From NCBI GenBank assembly GCA_017893485.1, contig CM030368.1, forward strand, positions 172,487,004-172,551,003: DNA of 64,000 nt. The letters are read 5' to 3'. Position 1 is the first letter of the stretch, and each line of letters starts with the position of its first letter. Position numbers and translations under genes: made by a program. The notes beneath the pieces are model-generated. The model was not told the DNA's origin. It searched no databases and saw nothing but the letters and a program-made list of their open reading frames with translations. Of this stretch, positions 11,235-22,140 are shown piece after piece. This DNA is from Hemerocallis citrina (Eukaryota; Streptophyta; Magnoliopsida; Asparagales; Asphodelaceae).

Positions 11235-11779
11235 CATATTTTGAGGGTGAATGGAGGGCTAGGATGAGATCAAATGGTTAGGGATCAAGGGTCTAGATGA
11301 ACTAGGGAGTTATAGAAACTACCCATGATGAAGCAACCAACTCTCCACCACTCCCATCTCTCCCACTCTCCCAATCCCATCCGGCCTAGGTACAAAAGTG
11401 TGCAATGCACACTCTAGTGCATGCACGTGCTAACTAGTACCCCTCCTTTACAAGTTGTTCATGTGAATAAAATTTATTATTCATTAAACTTGTCTACACT
11501 ACAAGTTAGATTAATAAAAAGAGAAATTAATTTAAATGGGCTCACTAATGGGCCAATTAACCATGGGCTCTCCTGATTAAATTAATTAATTAAATAAGAA
11601 TGGGCTAAAAGAGACAAATCGGCCTAGAATTTAATTAGGCTTTTAAAATCGTCTTTTTGGAAAATAATGAGAACAATAAATATTTTTATAAAAGAAATTA
11701 TACATATTAAATTATACGTGCACAACACGTAAAATCACAAACTCTACATAAATAGATTTTAGGGTGTTACAAACTATGC

Positions 11780-12610
11780 TCATATTGTTTTTATCCTGAA
11801 CATCATTGGGGCCAACATTGTCTCAGGATTCATGTCTATTAGGCTTCTTAATGTCTCGTTTAAAATAATCATGAAAGTTCTAGTGAACAGGTTGAGTTTT
11901 GTTATTTCTCTTATTGTTGATTCGGCTGAGTTAGCCTCTGTTAAATAATAGTTTATTTTGGATAGCGTTGCTTGCGCTCAAGAGATTATCTTCGGTTGCC
12001 ACAAATCCAAATTGGAAGGGATTTTACTGAAGATTGATTTTGAAAAGCTTATGATGGTTAGTTGGGGCTTCCTCTTTAATGTTCTTATCGATCATGGATT
12101 TGGTCCTAAATGGATAGCCTAGATTAAATCTAGCCTTTTCGCTAGGACTTCGTCGGTGATGATTAATGGAGTTGAAGGTAATAATTTTAAGTGTAAAGGG
12201 GGCCTCAGGCAAGGTGACCTAATTTTCTCACTTCTATTTGTTCTAGTATTTTTAGCCGAATGCTCCTTAAAGCTGATGATGCAAATATCATCCAGGGTTT
12301 GGGTGATTTTAATGGGTTCAAGGGGATACTTAATCTCCAATATACTGATGACACCATTCTTTTTGCTAAACCACATGTTTGTCTTTACATAACTTAAAAT
12401 TCCTCCTCTATCTAGTTGAAAGTGTTTCAAGTTTTCCTATTAATTTCAACAAATCTTTGGTTATTTGGCTGGGTGGGTCCGCAACCAAACAAACCGAGAT
12501 TGCCAAATTTTTAACTGTTATTCTGGTTCTTTTCTGGTTAACTATCTCGGAACTCCCCTCATATGGGGGATTCTTTACAAAGAGGATTGGGTGCCGATGA
12601 TTGACTGCAT
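11780..12610 (+). pseudogene. L1-type LINE reverse transcriptase remnant
   Basis: In shifting frames the sequence gives the plant L1 reverse transcriptase blocks in order: GAN(T)VS and RLLNVSFKIIMKVLVNRL (about 11805-11900), AQEIIFGCHKSK and LLKIDFEK (about 11975-12050), FNVLIDHGFGPKWIA (12080-12118), GLRQGD (about 12200-12216), the active-site YTDD (about 12342-12353, QYTDDTILFA), NFNKS (about 12440-12455), and NYLGTPL plus EDWVPMID (about 12538-12602). Many frameshifts and stops separate them, and FEKAYD has decayed to FEKLMM, removing a catalytic Asp. Neither the ORF1 and endonuclease parts nor a poly-A tail are seen, so this is an internal fragment. Confidence 0.85.
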
Positions 12611-12859
12611 CGAGTCCAGTGTAACCCCCGTTCCCGCAAATACATATTTCCTGAATATTTTCTGTATTTTTATTAGTTATAAATCTATTTTGCACTAAGC
12701 TCGTTGTGGATCTTTTACTAAGAGTTTTATAATCGACAAGTATATTCACTTTGAATAACGATATATTTTCTATTTTTAATTGATCAACTATTTATATTTT
12801 ATATTATTCCTGTCTAGATTTTAATGAACTTGTTAATCTCAAATTCTATTTTAATGCAA

Positions 12860-12939
<80 letters not shown>
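12860..12939. repeat. ATT microsatellite, left part
   Basis: About 27 perfect ATT units. It is continuous in origin with the run at 28032-28157; the Tat element is inserted between them. Confidence 0.95.
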
Positions 12940-12940
<1 letters not shown>

Positions 12941-13536
12941 GATATGGCTAAAAATGGGGTTAAATCGGGACCGTCCAGATCGAGCACGAATCTTGAAGCA
13001 CAGGGGTAAAAAGGTAATTTTACATACAGATGGATCCAAAACGGGTATCGGGTCTCCTTTTCGCAGAACCAACCTCCCGCGAATGGATCCACTTTAACTG
13101 GGTACGGGTCCCGACCCGATATGAACCCAGCTCACCAAGAGGAGAATCAGGGCCCGTGATTTGACTAAATCAATTCAACAGACCTGATTAGCTCCCACCG
13201 GGAATCAGGGGCCAATTTCCCAAAACAGAATAGGAGGATTTCCCTCCTGGCTGTTACGCAGGAAATCCGGCCCCCTAACTGCTCCGCAAGCGACTATAAA
13301 TACAACCCCTCTACCACCATAACCAGGTTAATCACTTTTTCACCACTTAAGCTCTTTCTTAATCTTTTTCTGATTACTGACAAGAGCGTCGGAGGGTGCG
13401 TCGCCGGAATCAACCCCGGTGTCTCGCACTTCCTTGCAGGTCGCGGCGGGAGCAAGAAGGCTGAGTCAACTGTTCAGGTTTTTCTCGGACTCACAAATTC
13501 TATCTGTTTACCCCCACACCGAAATCAGCGGTAACA
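12940..13536 (+). repeat. Tat 5' LTR
   Basis: Starts TGATATGGCTAAAAATGG and ends CAGCGGTAACA; identical in length to the 3' LTR (597 bp). Confidence 0.95.
13295..13302 (+). promoter_or_regulatory. TATA box of Tat 5' LTR
   Basis: TATAAATA in a GC-rich U3, followed about 30 bp later by a pyrimidine-rich A-containing stretch fit for transcription start. The same box is at 27790-27797 in the other LTR. Confidence 0.75.
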
Positions 13537-13538
13537 GA

Positions 13539-13555
13539 TTGGCATCGTCTGTGGG
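13539..13555 (+). promoter_or_regulatory. Primer binding site of Tat element
   Basis: TTGGCATCGTCTGTGGG begins two bases after the LTR end. Tat-type elements often have TTGGCGCCGTCTGTGGG here; the one difference (CAT for CGC) may be decay. Confidence 0.7.
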
Positions 13556-13604
13556 AACAACCACACGAACAGCATCAGCCCATTCTCCGTCGTCCCCTGC
13601 AGTC

Positions 13605-15563
13605 ATGCCGCCGAAGAAGGTCAGATCCAGAGGGTCGAACCGTGTGGGCAACCTCGCCGACCCGGCGAATGAAGTCCCAGTCAATCCTATTCCTCAGTCC
13701 GACCTCCCTCCGCCGACCCAGCAGGTCCCACCTCCTCCTCCCAAGCAGCAGCCCAACAATGGTCCGTCCGGTCATAACGGTCGGAAGGAGAAGCAGCCCC
13801 TCAATCCGGGCCATGTCTCGGTCCATAATGGGTCCTCGGACTCGATGGCTTCTCATCATCCCGACCTCCGTATCACACTTCTGAACCGCCAGAAGGACGA
13901 CGACCTCCGCACCCATCTTGACGAGAGGCGGGCCTGAGAGGGAGCCTCCCGCCAGCGTCAGGGTGAGCGGTCCCCACGTCGCCGAGACGGCAGAAGGTCT
14001 CCGGACCGCAGAGGCCGAGCGACGTCCCCCGAGCGCCGAAGGAGGAGGTCCCGTTCCCCCGGAGATCAGCGTCATCCGAGGGACCGAGATGTGCCTATCA
14101 GTCGGGCCGAATTCCTCCAATTTCAGGAGACCGTTCTACAGGCTCTCAACCTTCGGCAGAATGTCCAGAATGCTCAGAGGGCTCCGATGCCCCCGAGGGA
14201 TCCCTGTCCTCGCCGCCGAACCCGAAGTCCTTCCCCGGCTCCCAGCCGCCAGCGACAGCAATACAGCCCTCGCCGTTCCCCGACTGACTTTTAGGTTATA
14301 TAAGAGAGAGCAAAGAATCCACTACCTCGTCTGGCATACCGGCGCCAGAGTCTGCGCCCCCCCTCCTATGAAGAGGATCCGGCGGGTCATACGATTACTA
14401 GCGGAGGGACGATGCCCTCATCCGCCGTCTTCATGAGGTGGAAAGGCGTATCGGCCGCATGGACAGGGAGGAAGAGTCCCGAGCAGGAACCTTCCGTCCC
14501 AGCCGACCCCCCTTCTCACGGTCGATCATGGAGGCCCACATACCGAGGAGTTTCAAACCGCCACAGTTTGAAACATACTCAGGGGAATCCGACCCGGTCG
14601 ATCACGTCGAAAGCTTCAAGACCCTGATGCTGATCCATCAAGCTTCCGACGCTGTGCTCTGCAGGACCTTCCCTGCCACCCTCAGGGGGTCGGCTCGGGA
14701 ATGGTATTCCAGGCTCGCCCCTTCCTCCATCTTCTCGTTCGAGCAGTTTGAAACACTGTTCATTACTCACTTCGTGAGTAGCAGGCGAGCCGAGAAGACA
14801 AGTCTGTCCCTGCTGAACCTGCGGCAGGAAAGGGAAGAGAAGCTGCGGGACTATGTGAAGAGGTTCACCGCAGAGGTCAGGTCTATCGCCTCCTTGGACC
14901 AGTCCGTGGCCACCGTGGCGTTACAGTCAAACGTCCTTAACGCCAACCTTTGATCATCCCTAGCCAAGAAGCCCCACATGACTTCGCCGACCACCTCCTG
15001 AGGTGCGAGAAGTACATCCGAGCAGAGGAGGCCGAAGCCCTTCCGAGCTTCGGGGGGCCCTCCGCAGGGTCGAAGAGGAAGGCGACGGGGGAAGAGGGGT
15101 CCAAGAAAGCTCAGAAGGACATTGGCGGTCAGCGCCGCCCTCCCCCCAGGTTCGAGAAGTTCACTCCCCTCACCACTAATGTCTCTACTATCCTAATGGA
15201 GGTGGAGAAGGAGGGGGTCATCCCTTCGGCTCCGAGGATGCGCACCCCAACGAAGAGGAGGAACAAAGATAAGTGGTGTCGTTACCACCGAGACCACGGC
15301 CACGACACGAATGATTGCCGGGCTCTGAGAGATGAGATTGAAGCCCTCATTCGGAGGGGGCAGTTGGCCAAATTCGTGAAGGCTAACGATCGGACAGATC
15401 GCAACTCTCCTCCGCCTCGGGGGGCTAACAAGCGCCCCGAGCGGCGCGAGGAGACACCCGAGTTCGAGGAGGAACGGGTTCTGCACTTGATCCACGGAGG
15501 CCCCATGGGGGGCTCCTCTAATTCCTCCCGGAAAGCCTTCGTCCGAGAGGTCAACTCGGTCCA
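13605..15563 (+). pseudogene. Tat gag (broken by stops and frameshifts)
   Basis: ATG at 13605 (MPPKKVRSRG) opens a Pro-rich N-terminus, then an Arg/Ser-rich stretch reading like SPRRR repeats. In-frame stops are at 13935 (TGA) and 14292 (TAG), a frameshift near 14400, and a further break at about 14943. The gag capsid domain lies within 14530-14930: FKPPQFETYSGESDPVDHV, REWYSRLAP, FVSSRRAEKTS, LRDYVKRF. The Tat-type knuckle KWCRYHRDHGHDTNDC is at about 15271-15318. Product when intact: structural protein packaging the element RNA. Confidence 0.9.
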
Positions 15564-16335
15564 CAGTGCCCCTCCCCCAAAAGGTCTCGGCGTCCCTGTA
15601 TCTTTCTCCGATGCCGACCTCGAAGGGGTCCGAACCCCACACTGTGATGCCCTCGTCATCGACCTCCGCATGGCCAACTTCAAGGTGCAGAGGATTTTGG
15701 TGGACAACGGGAGTTCGGTCAATATCCTTTTCCTCTCGGCCTTCCGAGGCCTACAGCTGTCCCTAGACCGTCTCAAGCCGGCCGGTTACACTCTCCACGG
15801 GTTCACGGGGGTCCCGGTGACCGTCGAGGGGGTGATAACCCTAGACATTACTGTCGGAAGCACCCCTACTACCCGGACCGAGCCGATGGACTTCATGGTC
15901 GTCGACGTCCCGGCAGCATATAATGTCATCCTAGGCCGTCCCGGCCTAGCCGCCCTGGAGGCTGTCCCCTCGGCGTATCATTTGAAAATGAAGTTCCCCA
16001 CTCGGTCGGGAGTAGGGGAAGTCAGGGGAAGCCAGGAAACAGCCCGGAAGTGCTACATGACTTCCACCGGGGGACCAGTGCTCTCGCTCGATACACTAGA
16101 AATCCCCGAGCCGAAGGCCCGCCAGACGTCCAAACCGGCGGACGAGTTAGAAGAAGTGCTTTTCTCGGATGAGGATCCGAGCCGGAAATTCCTCATCAGC
16201 AAATCCTTGCCGACCGCACTGTGTTCGGACCTGATTAAATGTATCCGGGACAACCGTGACCTGTTTGCATGGTCGGCCGCGGACATGCCCGGCATTTCCG
16301 AGGAGCTGCTCGTCCATCGCCTAAGCGTCGAACCG
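15564..16335 (+). pseudogene. Tat aspartic protease and linker
   Basis: The open frame running 14950-16419 continues from gag. The retropepsin core is RILVDNGSSVNILF at about 15690-15735, with the flap/second half GFTGVPVTVEGVITL and the closing hydrophobic motif YNVILGRPGL at about 15919-15948. The D-N-G form in place of D-T/S-G occurs in this lineage. A linker with PEPKARQTSKPADELEE leads to RT. The frame changes near 16337, where the RT frame takes over. Confidence 0.88.
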
Positions 16336-17600
16336 GGGTGCAAACGGTCCAGCAGAAGAGGCGAAAGTTTGCTCCCGAGCGACAGCAGGCCATCAAGGAG
16401 GAGGTTGATAAACTTCTAAAGGCCAAGTTCATACAGGAGGTAAATTACCCCGAGTGGCTGTCGAACGTTGTAATGGTCAAGAAGTCCAATGGCTCGTGGA
16501 GGATATGCATTGACTTCACCGACCTGAACAAGGCGTGTCCGAAGGATCCCTTCCCGCTCCCGAACATCGACACCCTTATCGACGCCACCTCGGGCCATGA
16601 GCTCCTCAGCTTCATGGATGCCTTCTCGGGGTACAATCAAATCCGAATGTTCCCTCCGAACATTCTGAAGACCTCCTTCGTCACCGACCAAGGCCTCTAC
16701 TGCTACCGGGTAATGCCGTTCGGCCTGAAGAACGCGGGCGCCACCTACCAGCGCCTCGTCAACAAGGTCTTCCAGAGCCAGATCGGCCGAAACATGGAGG
16801 TGTACGTTGACGACATGCTCGTCAAGAGCATCCGCGGCACCGACATGTAGCCGACCTCCAGGAGGCTTTCGGCGTGTTGAGAAAGCACAGCATGCGGCTG
16901 AACCCGAACAAGTGTGCGTTCGGGGTCTCCTCGGGAAAATTCCTCGGCTTCATGGTAAGCCAACGAGGAATCGAAGCTAACCCCGCGAAGATTAAGGCCA
17001 TATTAGACATGGTCCCGCCTCGGAACATCAAGGAGGTGCAGAAGCTCACCGGTCGGCTCGCCGCCATCGGTCGTTTCCTCTCGAAGTCGGGGGAAAAGTG
17101 CCTCCCCTTCTTCAAAGCACTCAGGGGGGCCAAAGGTTTTGAATGGGGCCAACCACAATAGGAATCATTCGACCAGCTGAAGGCCTATTTGGTGAACCCC
17201 CCCCTGCTCAGCAAATCGGTCCCGGGCGAGACTCTCTTCGTCTACTTGGCTGCTTCCGAGCAGACCCTAAGTGCTTTCTTAGTGAGAGAGGAGGACCGGG
17301 CCCAGAGGCCTATCTACTACGTGAGCAAGGTGCTTGGGGACGCCGAGCTCCGCTATCCGAGGATAGAGAAGATAGCCTACGCTCTGGTCATGGTAGCGAG
17401 AAAGCTTCGGCCGTACTTTCAATCCCACTCGGTCGTTGTCCTCACCGACCAACCCCTCAAGCAGATCCTCCACAAGCCTGAGACCTCGGGCCGGCTGATG
17501 AAGTGGTCCATCGAGCTGAGTCAGCATGACATCTCTTATCAGCCTCGGACGGCAATTAAGGCACAGGCTCTCGCCAACTTCATCGTAGAGTCCACTATCT
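16336..17600 (+). pseudogene. Tat reverse transcriptase and first RNase H
   Basis: RT blocks in order: ERQQAIKEEVDKLLKAKFIQ, WLSNVVMVKKSNGSWRICID, FTDLNKACPKDPFPLPNID, FMDAFSGYNQI, MPFGLKNAGATYQRL, and the catalytic YVDDMLVKS at about 16801-16827. A frameshift sits at about 16846 (TAG 16848-16850), then the thumb ([18 protein letters not shown]), then TAG at 17159. The first RNase H follows (17189-17560): LFVYLAASEQTLSAFLV, RYPRIEKIAYALV, LTDQPLKQIL. Its usual first catalytic Asp (D-A-S type) is replaced in YLAASEQ, as is common where a second RNase H exists. Role when intact: cDNA synthesis and removal of the RNA strand. Confidence 0.92.
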
Positions 17601-18193
17601 CCGAGGTCGGCCACGTCCCGAATGGGCCCCCCATTTGGACAGTCTTCGTGGACGGATCCTCTTGTAATGAAGGAAGTGGCGTCGGAATCATTCTGAACGG
17701 CCCTGACGACTTCGTCCTCCAGTACGCGATCTGTATGAGCTTCAAAGCCTCAAACAACGAGGCGGAGTACGAGGCGCTCATCGCCGGGCTCGGACTCGCC
17801 CGAAGCGCTGGAGCTCGGCGCCTCCGAATCCACAGCGATTCCCAGCTCGTTGTGAACCAAGTCTTGGGCGAGTACGAGGCCCGAGATGGGCGAATGGAGA
17901 AGTACCTTGCCAAGGTTCGGGCCCTCATGAGCCGGTTCGAGGAAGCGCTCATCCAGCGTGTCCCCCGAGAAGAGAACTCACAGGCCGATGCCCTCTCCAA
18001 ATTGGCCTCGTCCTCTCTGCAAGGTCTCGAACAGACCGTACTGATCGAAGTCCTCTCTAAGCCGAGCATCGAAGACGAGACACCTAGCTCGGTGGAGTCA
18101 TTGCCGGTCATGCTGCAGGACAATTGGATGAAGCCACTGGTAGAATTCTTAAGGGACGGGGTTCTGCCCTCGGATCCCAAGGAAGCACGCTAA
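17601..18193 (+). pseudogene. Additional (archaeal-type) RNase H of the Tat element
   Basis: Within the long frame 17189-18193 a second RNase H fold has its acidic residues in place: WTVFVDGSSCNEGSG (Asp), FKASNNEAEYEALIAGL (Glu), IHSDSQLVVNQVLGEYEAR (Asp) and NSQADALSKLA (Asp). This acquired second domain is diagnostic of Tat-lineage elements and is thought to have taken over RNase H work from the degenerate first copy. This domain itself has no stop. The frame ends with TAA at 18191-18193, after which integrase continues in the same frame (VRTRAERYVL). Confidence 0.9.
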
Positions 18194-19390
18194 GTCAGAA
18201 CTCGGGCCGAGCGCTATGTTTTGATCGAGGATGTCTTATACAAACGCTCTTTCTCACAGATAGACGGCCGACCGTACCTAAGGTGCCTCTCTCCGGATCA
18301 GGCCGAATACGCCCTACAGGAGCTCCACGAAGGAATCGGAGGGGCGCACTCGGGATTTAGATCCCTGGCCCGAAAAGCTTTGACTTATGGGTACTTCTGG
18401 CCGACACTCCTTCAAGACGCCGAGCGACACGTTCGGCAATGTAGCTCCTGCCAGAGACACTCCAGCATCCGACGCCTCCCTTAGGCCAACCTCGCATCCC
18501 TATCAAGTCCTATCCCCTTCGCAATGTGGGGGATGGATTTACTAGGGCCTTTCCTTCCGGCTCCGGGTCAGTTCAAGTTCTTGGTCGTAGCCATCGACTA
18601 CTTCTCAAGGTGGGTCGAGGCCGAGCCCCTCGCCACTATAACCAAGAACAAGGTGGTTCAGTTCTTCTGGAAGAGCATCATCTGCAGGTTCGGCATCCCC
18701 CGTGTCCTCGTGATGGACAACGGGACTCAGTTCACTGGCACAGCATTTCGAGCTCTATGCGATGACCTCGTCATCCAGCAGGGCTTCGCGTCCGTCTCAC
18801 ACCCCCAGTCGAACAGACAGGCTGAGAATGCTAATAAGTAGATCCTCGCATGCATCAAGAAAAGGTTGGACAAGTGTTCGAAAGGCTTGTGGGTCGACCA
18901 ACTCCCTAATGTGTTGTGGAACTACCGCACGAGCAAGCGGACGCCCACCGGAGAGTCCCCTTTCAATCTTACTTATGGGGCCGAGGCCGTGATACCTCTC
19001 GAGGTCGGAATACCTTTCCCTCGGATCACAGCCTATGACGAAGCACAGAATGCCAGGGACCTCAGAGGAAACCTGGACCTGATAGATGAACTGAGGGAAA
19101 GGGCATCGATTCGGCAGCAGAATTACCGAAGAAGGGTCGAGCTAGCGTACAACAAAAAGGTCCGACCCGTCGACCTTAAGCAAGGAGATTTGGTCTTGAG
19201 AAAGCTAGCCATATCCCTCCCCAGTCAGAAGAGCAAGCTAGCTCCGAACTGGGAAGGGCCGTACCGGATCACAAAAGTTGTTCGGCCTGGGGCATACCGT
19301 CTTGAAGACATGGAAGGCAGAGAGCTTCCGAGGACCTGGAATGCCGACCACCTCCTAAAATACCAAGAGAGCGCTCCGGCGCCTCTCTGA
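18194..19390 (+). pseudogene. Tat integrase (two or more in-frame stops)
   Basis: The N-terminal zinc domain shows LHEGIGGAHSG and CSSCQRH (HHCC). The catalytic core has WGMDLLGPF (Asp), VMDNGTQF (Asp) and NRQAENANK (Glu), so the DDE triad is present. TAG stops interrupt at 18482-18484 and 18839-18841. The C-terminal part (18866-19390) has WNYRTSKRTPTGESPF, NLTYGAEAV, the GPYRITKV segment and ends WNADHLLKYQESAPAPL with TGA. There is no chromodomain, as expected for Tat. Role when intact: insertion of cDNA into host DNA. Confidence 0.92.
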
Positions 19391-19550
19391 GTAATCCGAG
19401 GTGCCGAACCGTTCCTCTCCTCTAACTTGTAACCTGTTTCCATGAATTGTACTATGTAAAACGGTTCGCCGTTAATAATTAATAAAGAAAGCTCATTTCG
19501 GTCTTATGAATTTGTATGCTTCTCTCCATTCTTTTCATATGCTCTTTAAG

Positions 19551-20123
19551 TTGCGATTTCAACCAATGGTTCGGAGTCCACGTTCGGCTCGACCTCACCT
19601 CCTCGGCTCGTCTCCGGACGAACCAGGGGTAGATCGCCGTTCGGAATTGCTCCCACAACCGTTGAACTACACCGATGGTTCGGAGTCCAACACTCGGCTC
19701 GACTTTACCTCCTCGGCTCGTCTCCGGACGAACCAGTGGTAGATCGCCGTTCGGAATTGCTCCCACAACCGTTGAACTACACCGATGGTTCGGAGTCCAA
19801 CACTCGGCTCGACTTTACCTCCTCGGCTCGTCCCCGGACGAAACTGGGGTAGATCGCCGTTCGGAATTGCTCCCACAACCGTTGAACTACACCGATGGTT
19901 CGGAGTCCAACACTCGGCTCGACTTTACCTCCTCGGCTCGTCCCCGGACGAAACAGGGGTAGATCGGCGTTCGGAATTGCTCCCACAGCCGTTGAACTAT
20001 ACCGATGGTTCGGAGTCCAACACTCGGCTCGACTTTACTTCCTCGGCTCGTCTCCGGACGAAACAGGGGTAGATCGCCGTTCGGAATTGCTCCCACAACC
20101 GTTGAACTACACCAATGGTCCGG
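19551..20123. repeat. Tandem array of a 110-bp unit, about five copies
   Basis: The phrase 'gttgaacta(c/t)' falls at 19661, 19771, 19881, 19991 and 20101, exactly 110 bp apart. Units contain 'gatggttcggagtccaacac' and 'cctcggctcgt(c/t)(t/c)ccggacga'. They are nearly identical inside and degenerate at both edges (19551 and after 20110). The array lies just 3' of pol, before the antisense genes. Such arrays are common in Tat elements and may seed satellites. Confidence 0.95.
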
Positions 20124-20224
20124 AACCCAACACTTGGCTCCCAGTCCCCCCAAACTCACTTCGGGCACATAATCCGAACTCTCCTAACTATTAGCCGAAG
20201 CCCGAAGGCCCACGCCTTCGGTCG

Positions 20225-20345
20225 GCTACCGAGCAAGTGCCTTTCCGAGCTCGCAAACGGAGAAAACACACTTTTCCCTCAACTTTCGTGCATGATCTCG
20301 ATCAGACGGCTCAGATCTTGCCACCTGCGCTAAACGACAAGATAA
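20225..20345. repeat. Dispersed repeat copy 1 (five in the Tat untranslated regions)
   Basis: Contains 'gagcaagtgcctttccgagc' (20231), then 'gatcagacggctcagat' and an 'aacgacaaga' block. Other copies begin at 25162, 26432, 26655 and 26898. All have the same orientation and lie on both sides of the antisense genes. A part of the unit ('aacgacaa(g/a)ata') repeats again near 20420 and 20490. Confidence 0.8.
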
Positions 20346-20701
20346 CGTTTTCTTGGGAACTGAGCCGCCTCGAGATTCGTGCCTACGTTCGATGGCTCAG
20401 ATCTTACCACCTGCTCTAAACGACAAAATAGCACTTTCTTGGGGGCAGAGCCGCCTAGGAATTCGTACCGTACCGTGTCAGAGTCGCTAAACGACAAAAT
20501 ACCGTACTCATGGGGACCCGTTCGGTTAAATTAACACGCTCGGTTCAAAGATCTCGGCACGACCAACACAGTTATAAGCAAAGACAAATATGCAGAGCAA
20601 TGAAAGGGAATTTTATTAATGGTCGGCACATAATACAAAACATTCCATTACAAAGTGTTGGCAAACAAAACACACAACGCCCGACCTCCTACACTTGTCT
20701 C

Positions 20702-21133
20702 TCATATGGAAACATCCTCACTGGACTGTTCCGCCGACTGTTCGTCCTCCTCGACTGGCAGCTCCCCTGCGCCCCTCCGGAGCTTCGCCATCACAGCCTG
20801 CAAGTGCCGAATCTCCGAGAGAAAATCATCCCGCTCGGCTATAATCTTCGACTGGTTGCGCCGAATGCATCTAACCCGAAGAGCGTTGCTGAATGCGGTT
20901 TGCGAGTCTTCATCCCCTCCTACGGGGCTCAGCTCGACGATCCTATTCTCCAAGCGTTGGATCTCAGCTTCCCGAAGGTCGAGGACGGACGAAAGGTGGG
21001 CCCGCTCACTCTCAGCCCGGCGTAACTCCAGATCGGCGCTCCTAGGGCTTAGAACCACCATCCCAGAAGTGGCCTCGGATTCGGAGTCATCATTCGAACG
21101 CTCGGAATCCGAGTCATGGATCGTCACCACGAG
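20702..21133 (-). CDS. Antisense ORF 3 in Tat element: acidic coiled-coil terminal exon
   Basis: On the minus strand a splice acceptor (ttttcag at 21134-21140) is followed by an open frame from 21133 (LVVTIHDSDSERSNDDSE) to a TGA at 20702. The product is acidic at the start and then heptad-like (RSADLELRRAESERAHLSS, REAEIQRLENRIVEL, SEIRHLQAVMAKLRRG) and ends with an acidic tail. No start codon fits the acceptor-bounded exon, so it is probably a downstream exon. I see no known enzyme domain. It may be an alternative last exon of the gene at 22360-24780, or a decayed separate one. Confidence 0.45.
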   Translation of the reverse strand, partial: LVVTIHDSDSERSNDDSESEATSGMVVLSPRSADLELRRAESERAHLSSVLDLREAEIQRLENRIVELSPVGGDEDSQTAFSNALRVRCIRRNQSKIIAERDDFLSEIRHLQAVMAKLRRGAGELPVEEDEQSAEQSSEDVSI

Positions 21134-21300
21134 CTGAAAAGAAGGGAAAACGAATAACACAATTTCAATACACTGCCGAAGTCTAACACTTGAAAATTTT
21201 CCAAAAAGATTCGCATTCAGACATAATAGTGTTACAGACGGCCGAACCGACCCCACAATTAGGTTTTTACAACAACCAACGAAAATGGGAAACGACATGA

Positions 21301-22140
21301 TCAGGGCCTCTTCGGAAGGGGAATGCTTCGGTTTAGGGAAACACGAGGACGACGAGGCCTGCCCTCCGAGCTCGACCCTAAACCAATGAAGCGCGATCCC
21401 CCTTCACTGCTGGTCCTAACGGCGGCGCCGACCGAAGCCCCGCTCGACGAAATGGCCGTACTACTCTGGGCGTCGGCTGGACTCCGTCTGACCGAGGGCA
21501 AGCGTGTCACAAGCTCATAAAATGTAATCCCTCTCTCACTCTCTTCGCGGGTACACGATGTGCTCCGGACGTTGGCTCTCTCGGGCAGGGGCTTGAGCGA
21601 CGCCACCTCCTCCTCCAGTTCGATGATTCTATCTCTCAAGGCGTCGTCCTTTGCCAACTTCTTCGGTCGAGGGACCCTCGACGAGCCCGAGGCGTTAGCA
21701 CTATCGGTCGCAAGCTGTCGGTAATGGGTGACCTCGATCCCCCTATCTATCGTGATCCTTCTGAGCCTATCGACTTCGGCCGACAGCCTCTTGCGCTCGG
21801 TCGACGTCTTCTCCAGCTCGGAAGTCAGTTTCTCTTCCGCCGCCGAGCGTTCTTTCTCCGCTAACTCCAAGTATTGGACCTCAGCCAAAAGGTCATCATT
21901 CTTCTGCTCGACAGCAATGAGCTCTCTACGGAGCCTCTCGACTTCGCCTTCGGGACAAGGAGCTGAGGGGTACTTCCGCAGTTGCCACAGCTCGCGACAG
22001 TACCTCCGCAGAGCTGCCTTCGTCTCCTCCAGCCTGCCGAGCAGGATAAATCGATTCTGCCAGCTCTGAAAGAGCTCGCCCTTCGTTTTTGCCAGCTCCT
22101 TCCGAAGGTATACAACCTCCGTGATCGGACCGAATCTCAC
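21301..22140 (-). CDS. Antisense ORF 2 in Tat element: long coiled-coil terminal exon
   Basis: A splice acceptor (cttttcag, 22141-22148) precedes an open frame of 280 codons from 22140 (VRFGPITEVVYLRKELAKTK) to TGA at 21301-21303. Nearly the whole first two thirds is coiled coil (LRRELIAVEQKNDDLLAEV, AEEKLTSELEKTSTERKRL, EVDRLRR), followed by a Ser/Arg-rich tail. The flanking sequence up to 22359 is AT-rich and intron-like and holds a short tandem repeat of an 'aacacttgga(g/t)aaattt' phrase (about 22170-22232). The open length argues against chance. Function unknown. Confidence 0.5.
   Translation of the reverse strand: MRFGPITEVVYLRKELAKTKGELFQSWQNRFILLGRLEETKAALRRYCRELWQLRKYPSAPCPEGEVERLRRELIAVEQKNDDLLAEVQYLELAEKERSAAEEKLTSELEKTSTERKRLSAEVDRLRRITIDRGIEVTHYRQLATDSANASGSSRVPRPKKLAKDDALRDRIIELEEEVASLKPLPERANVRSTSCTREESERGITFYELVTRLPSVRRSPADAQSSTAISSSGASVGAAVRTSSEGGSRFIGLGSSSEGRPRRPRVSLNRSIPLPKRP

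Larger units (their letters stand above)
3882..11771 (-). mobile_element. Ty3/gypsy chromovirus (Tekay/Del-like), minus strand, internally deleted, with two unlike LTRs
   Basis: Order on the minus strand is LTR (11771 to 8811), tRNA-Met-type primer binding site, a small coiled-coil ORF, gag, protease and part of reverse transcriptase, then directly an LTR start at 5758. RNase H and integrase are missing. The internal region matches the plus-strand element at 32934-38112 along its length. The two LTRs are not copies of each other: the left one follows the plus-strand family closely, the right one is a diverged subfamily. The outer end of the left LTR is broken at about 3882, so no target-site duplication can be read. 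Confidence 0.85.
8811..11771 (-). repeat. 5' LTR of minus-strand chromovirus (2961 bp)
   Basis: Minus strand: starts TGTAACACCCTAAAATC at 11771 and ends GGGGTGTTACA at 8811. It aligns with the plus-strand family LTRs at both ends, at the TATA segment and at the tRNA-like part, but is clearly diverged elsewhere. No real gene lies within; the open frames inside are short and AT-driven. Confidence 0.88.

Noticed and set aside
12814..13092. Poly-Asn and poly-Ile frames across the ATT run
   Set aside because: They are translations of a trinucleotide microsatellite.
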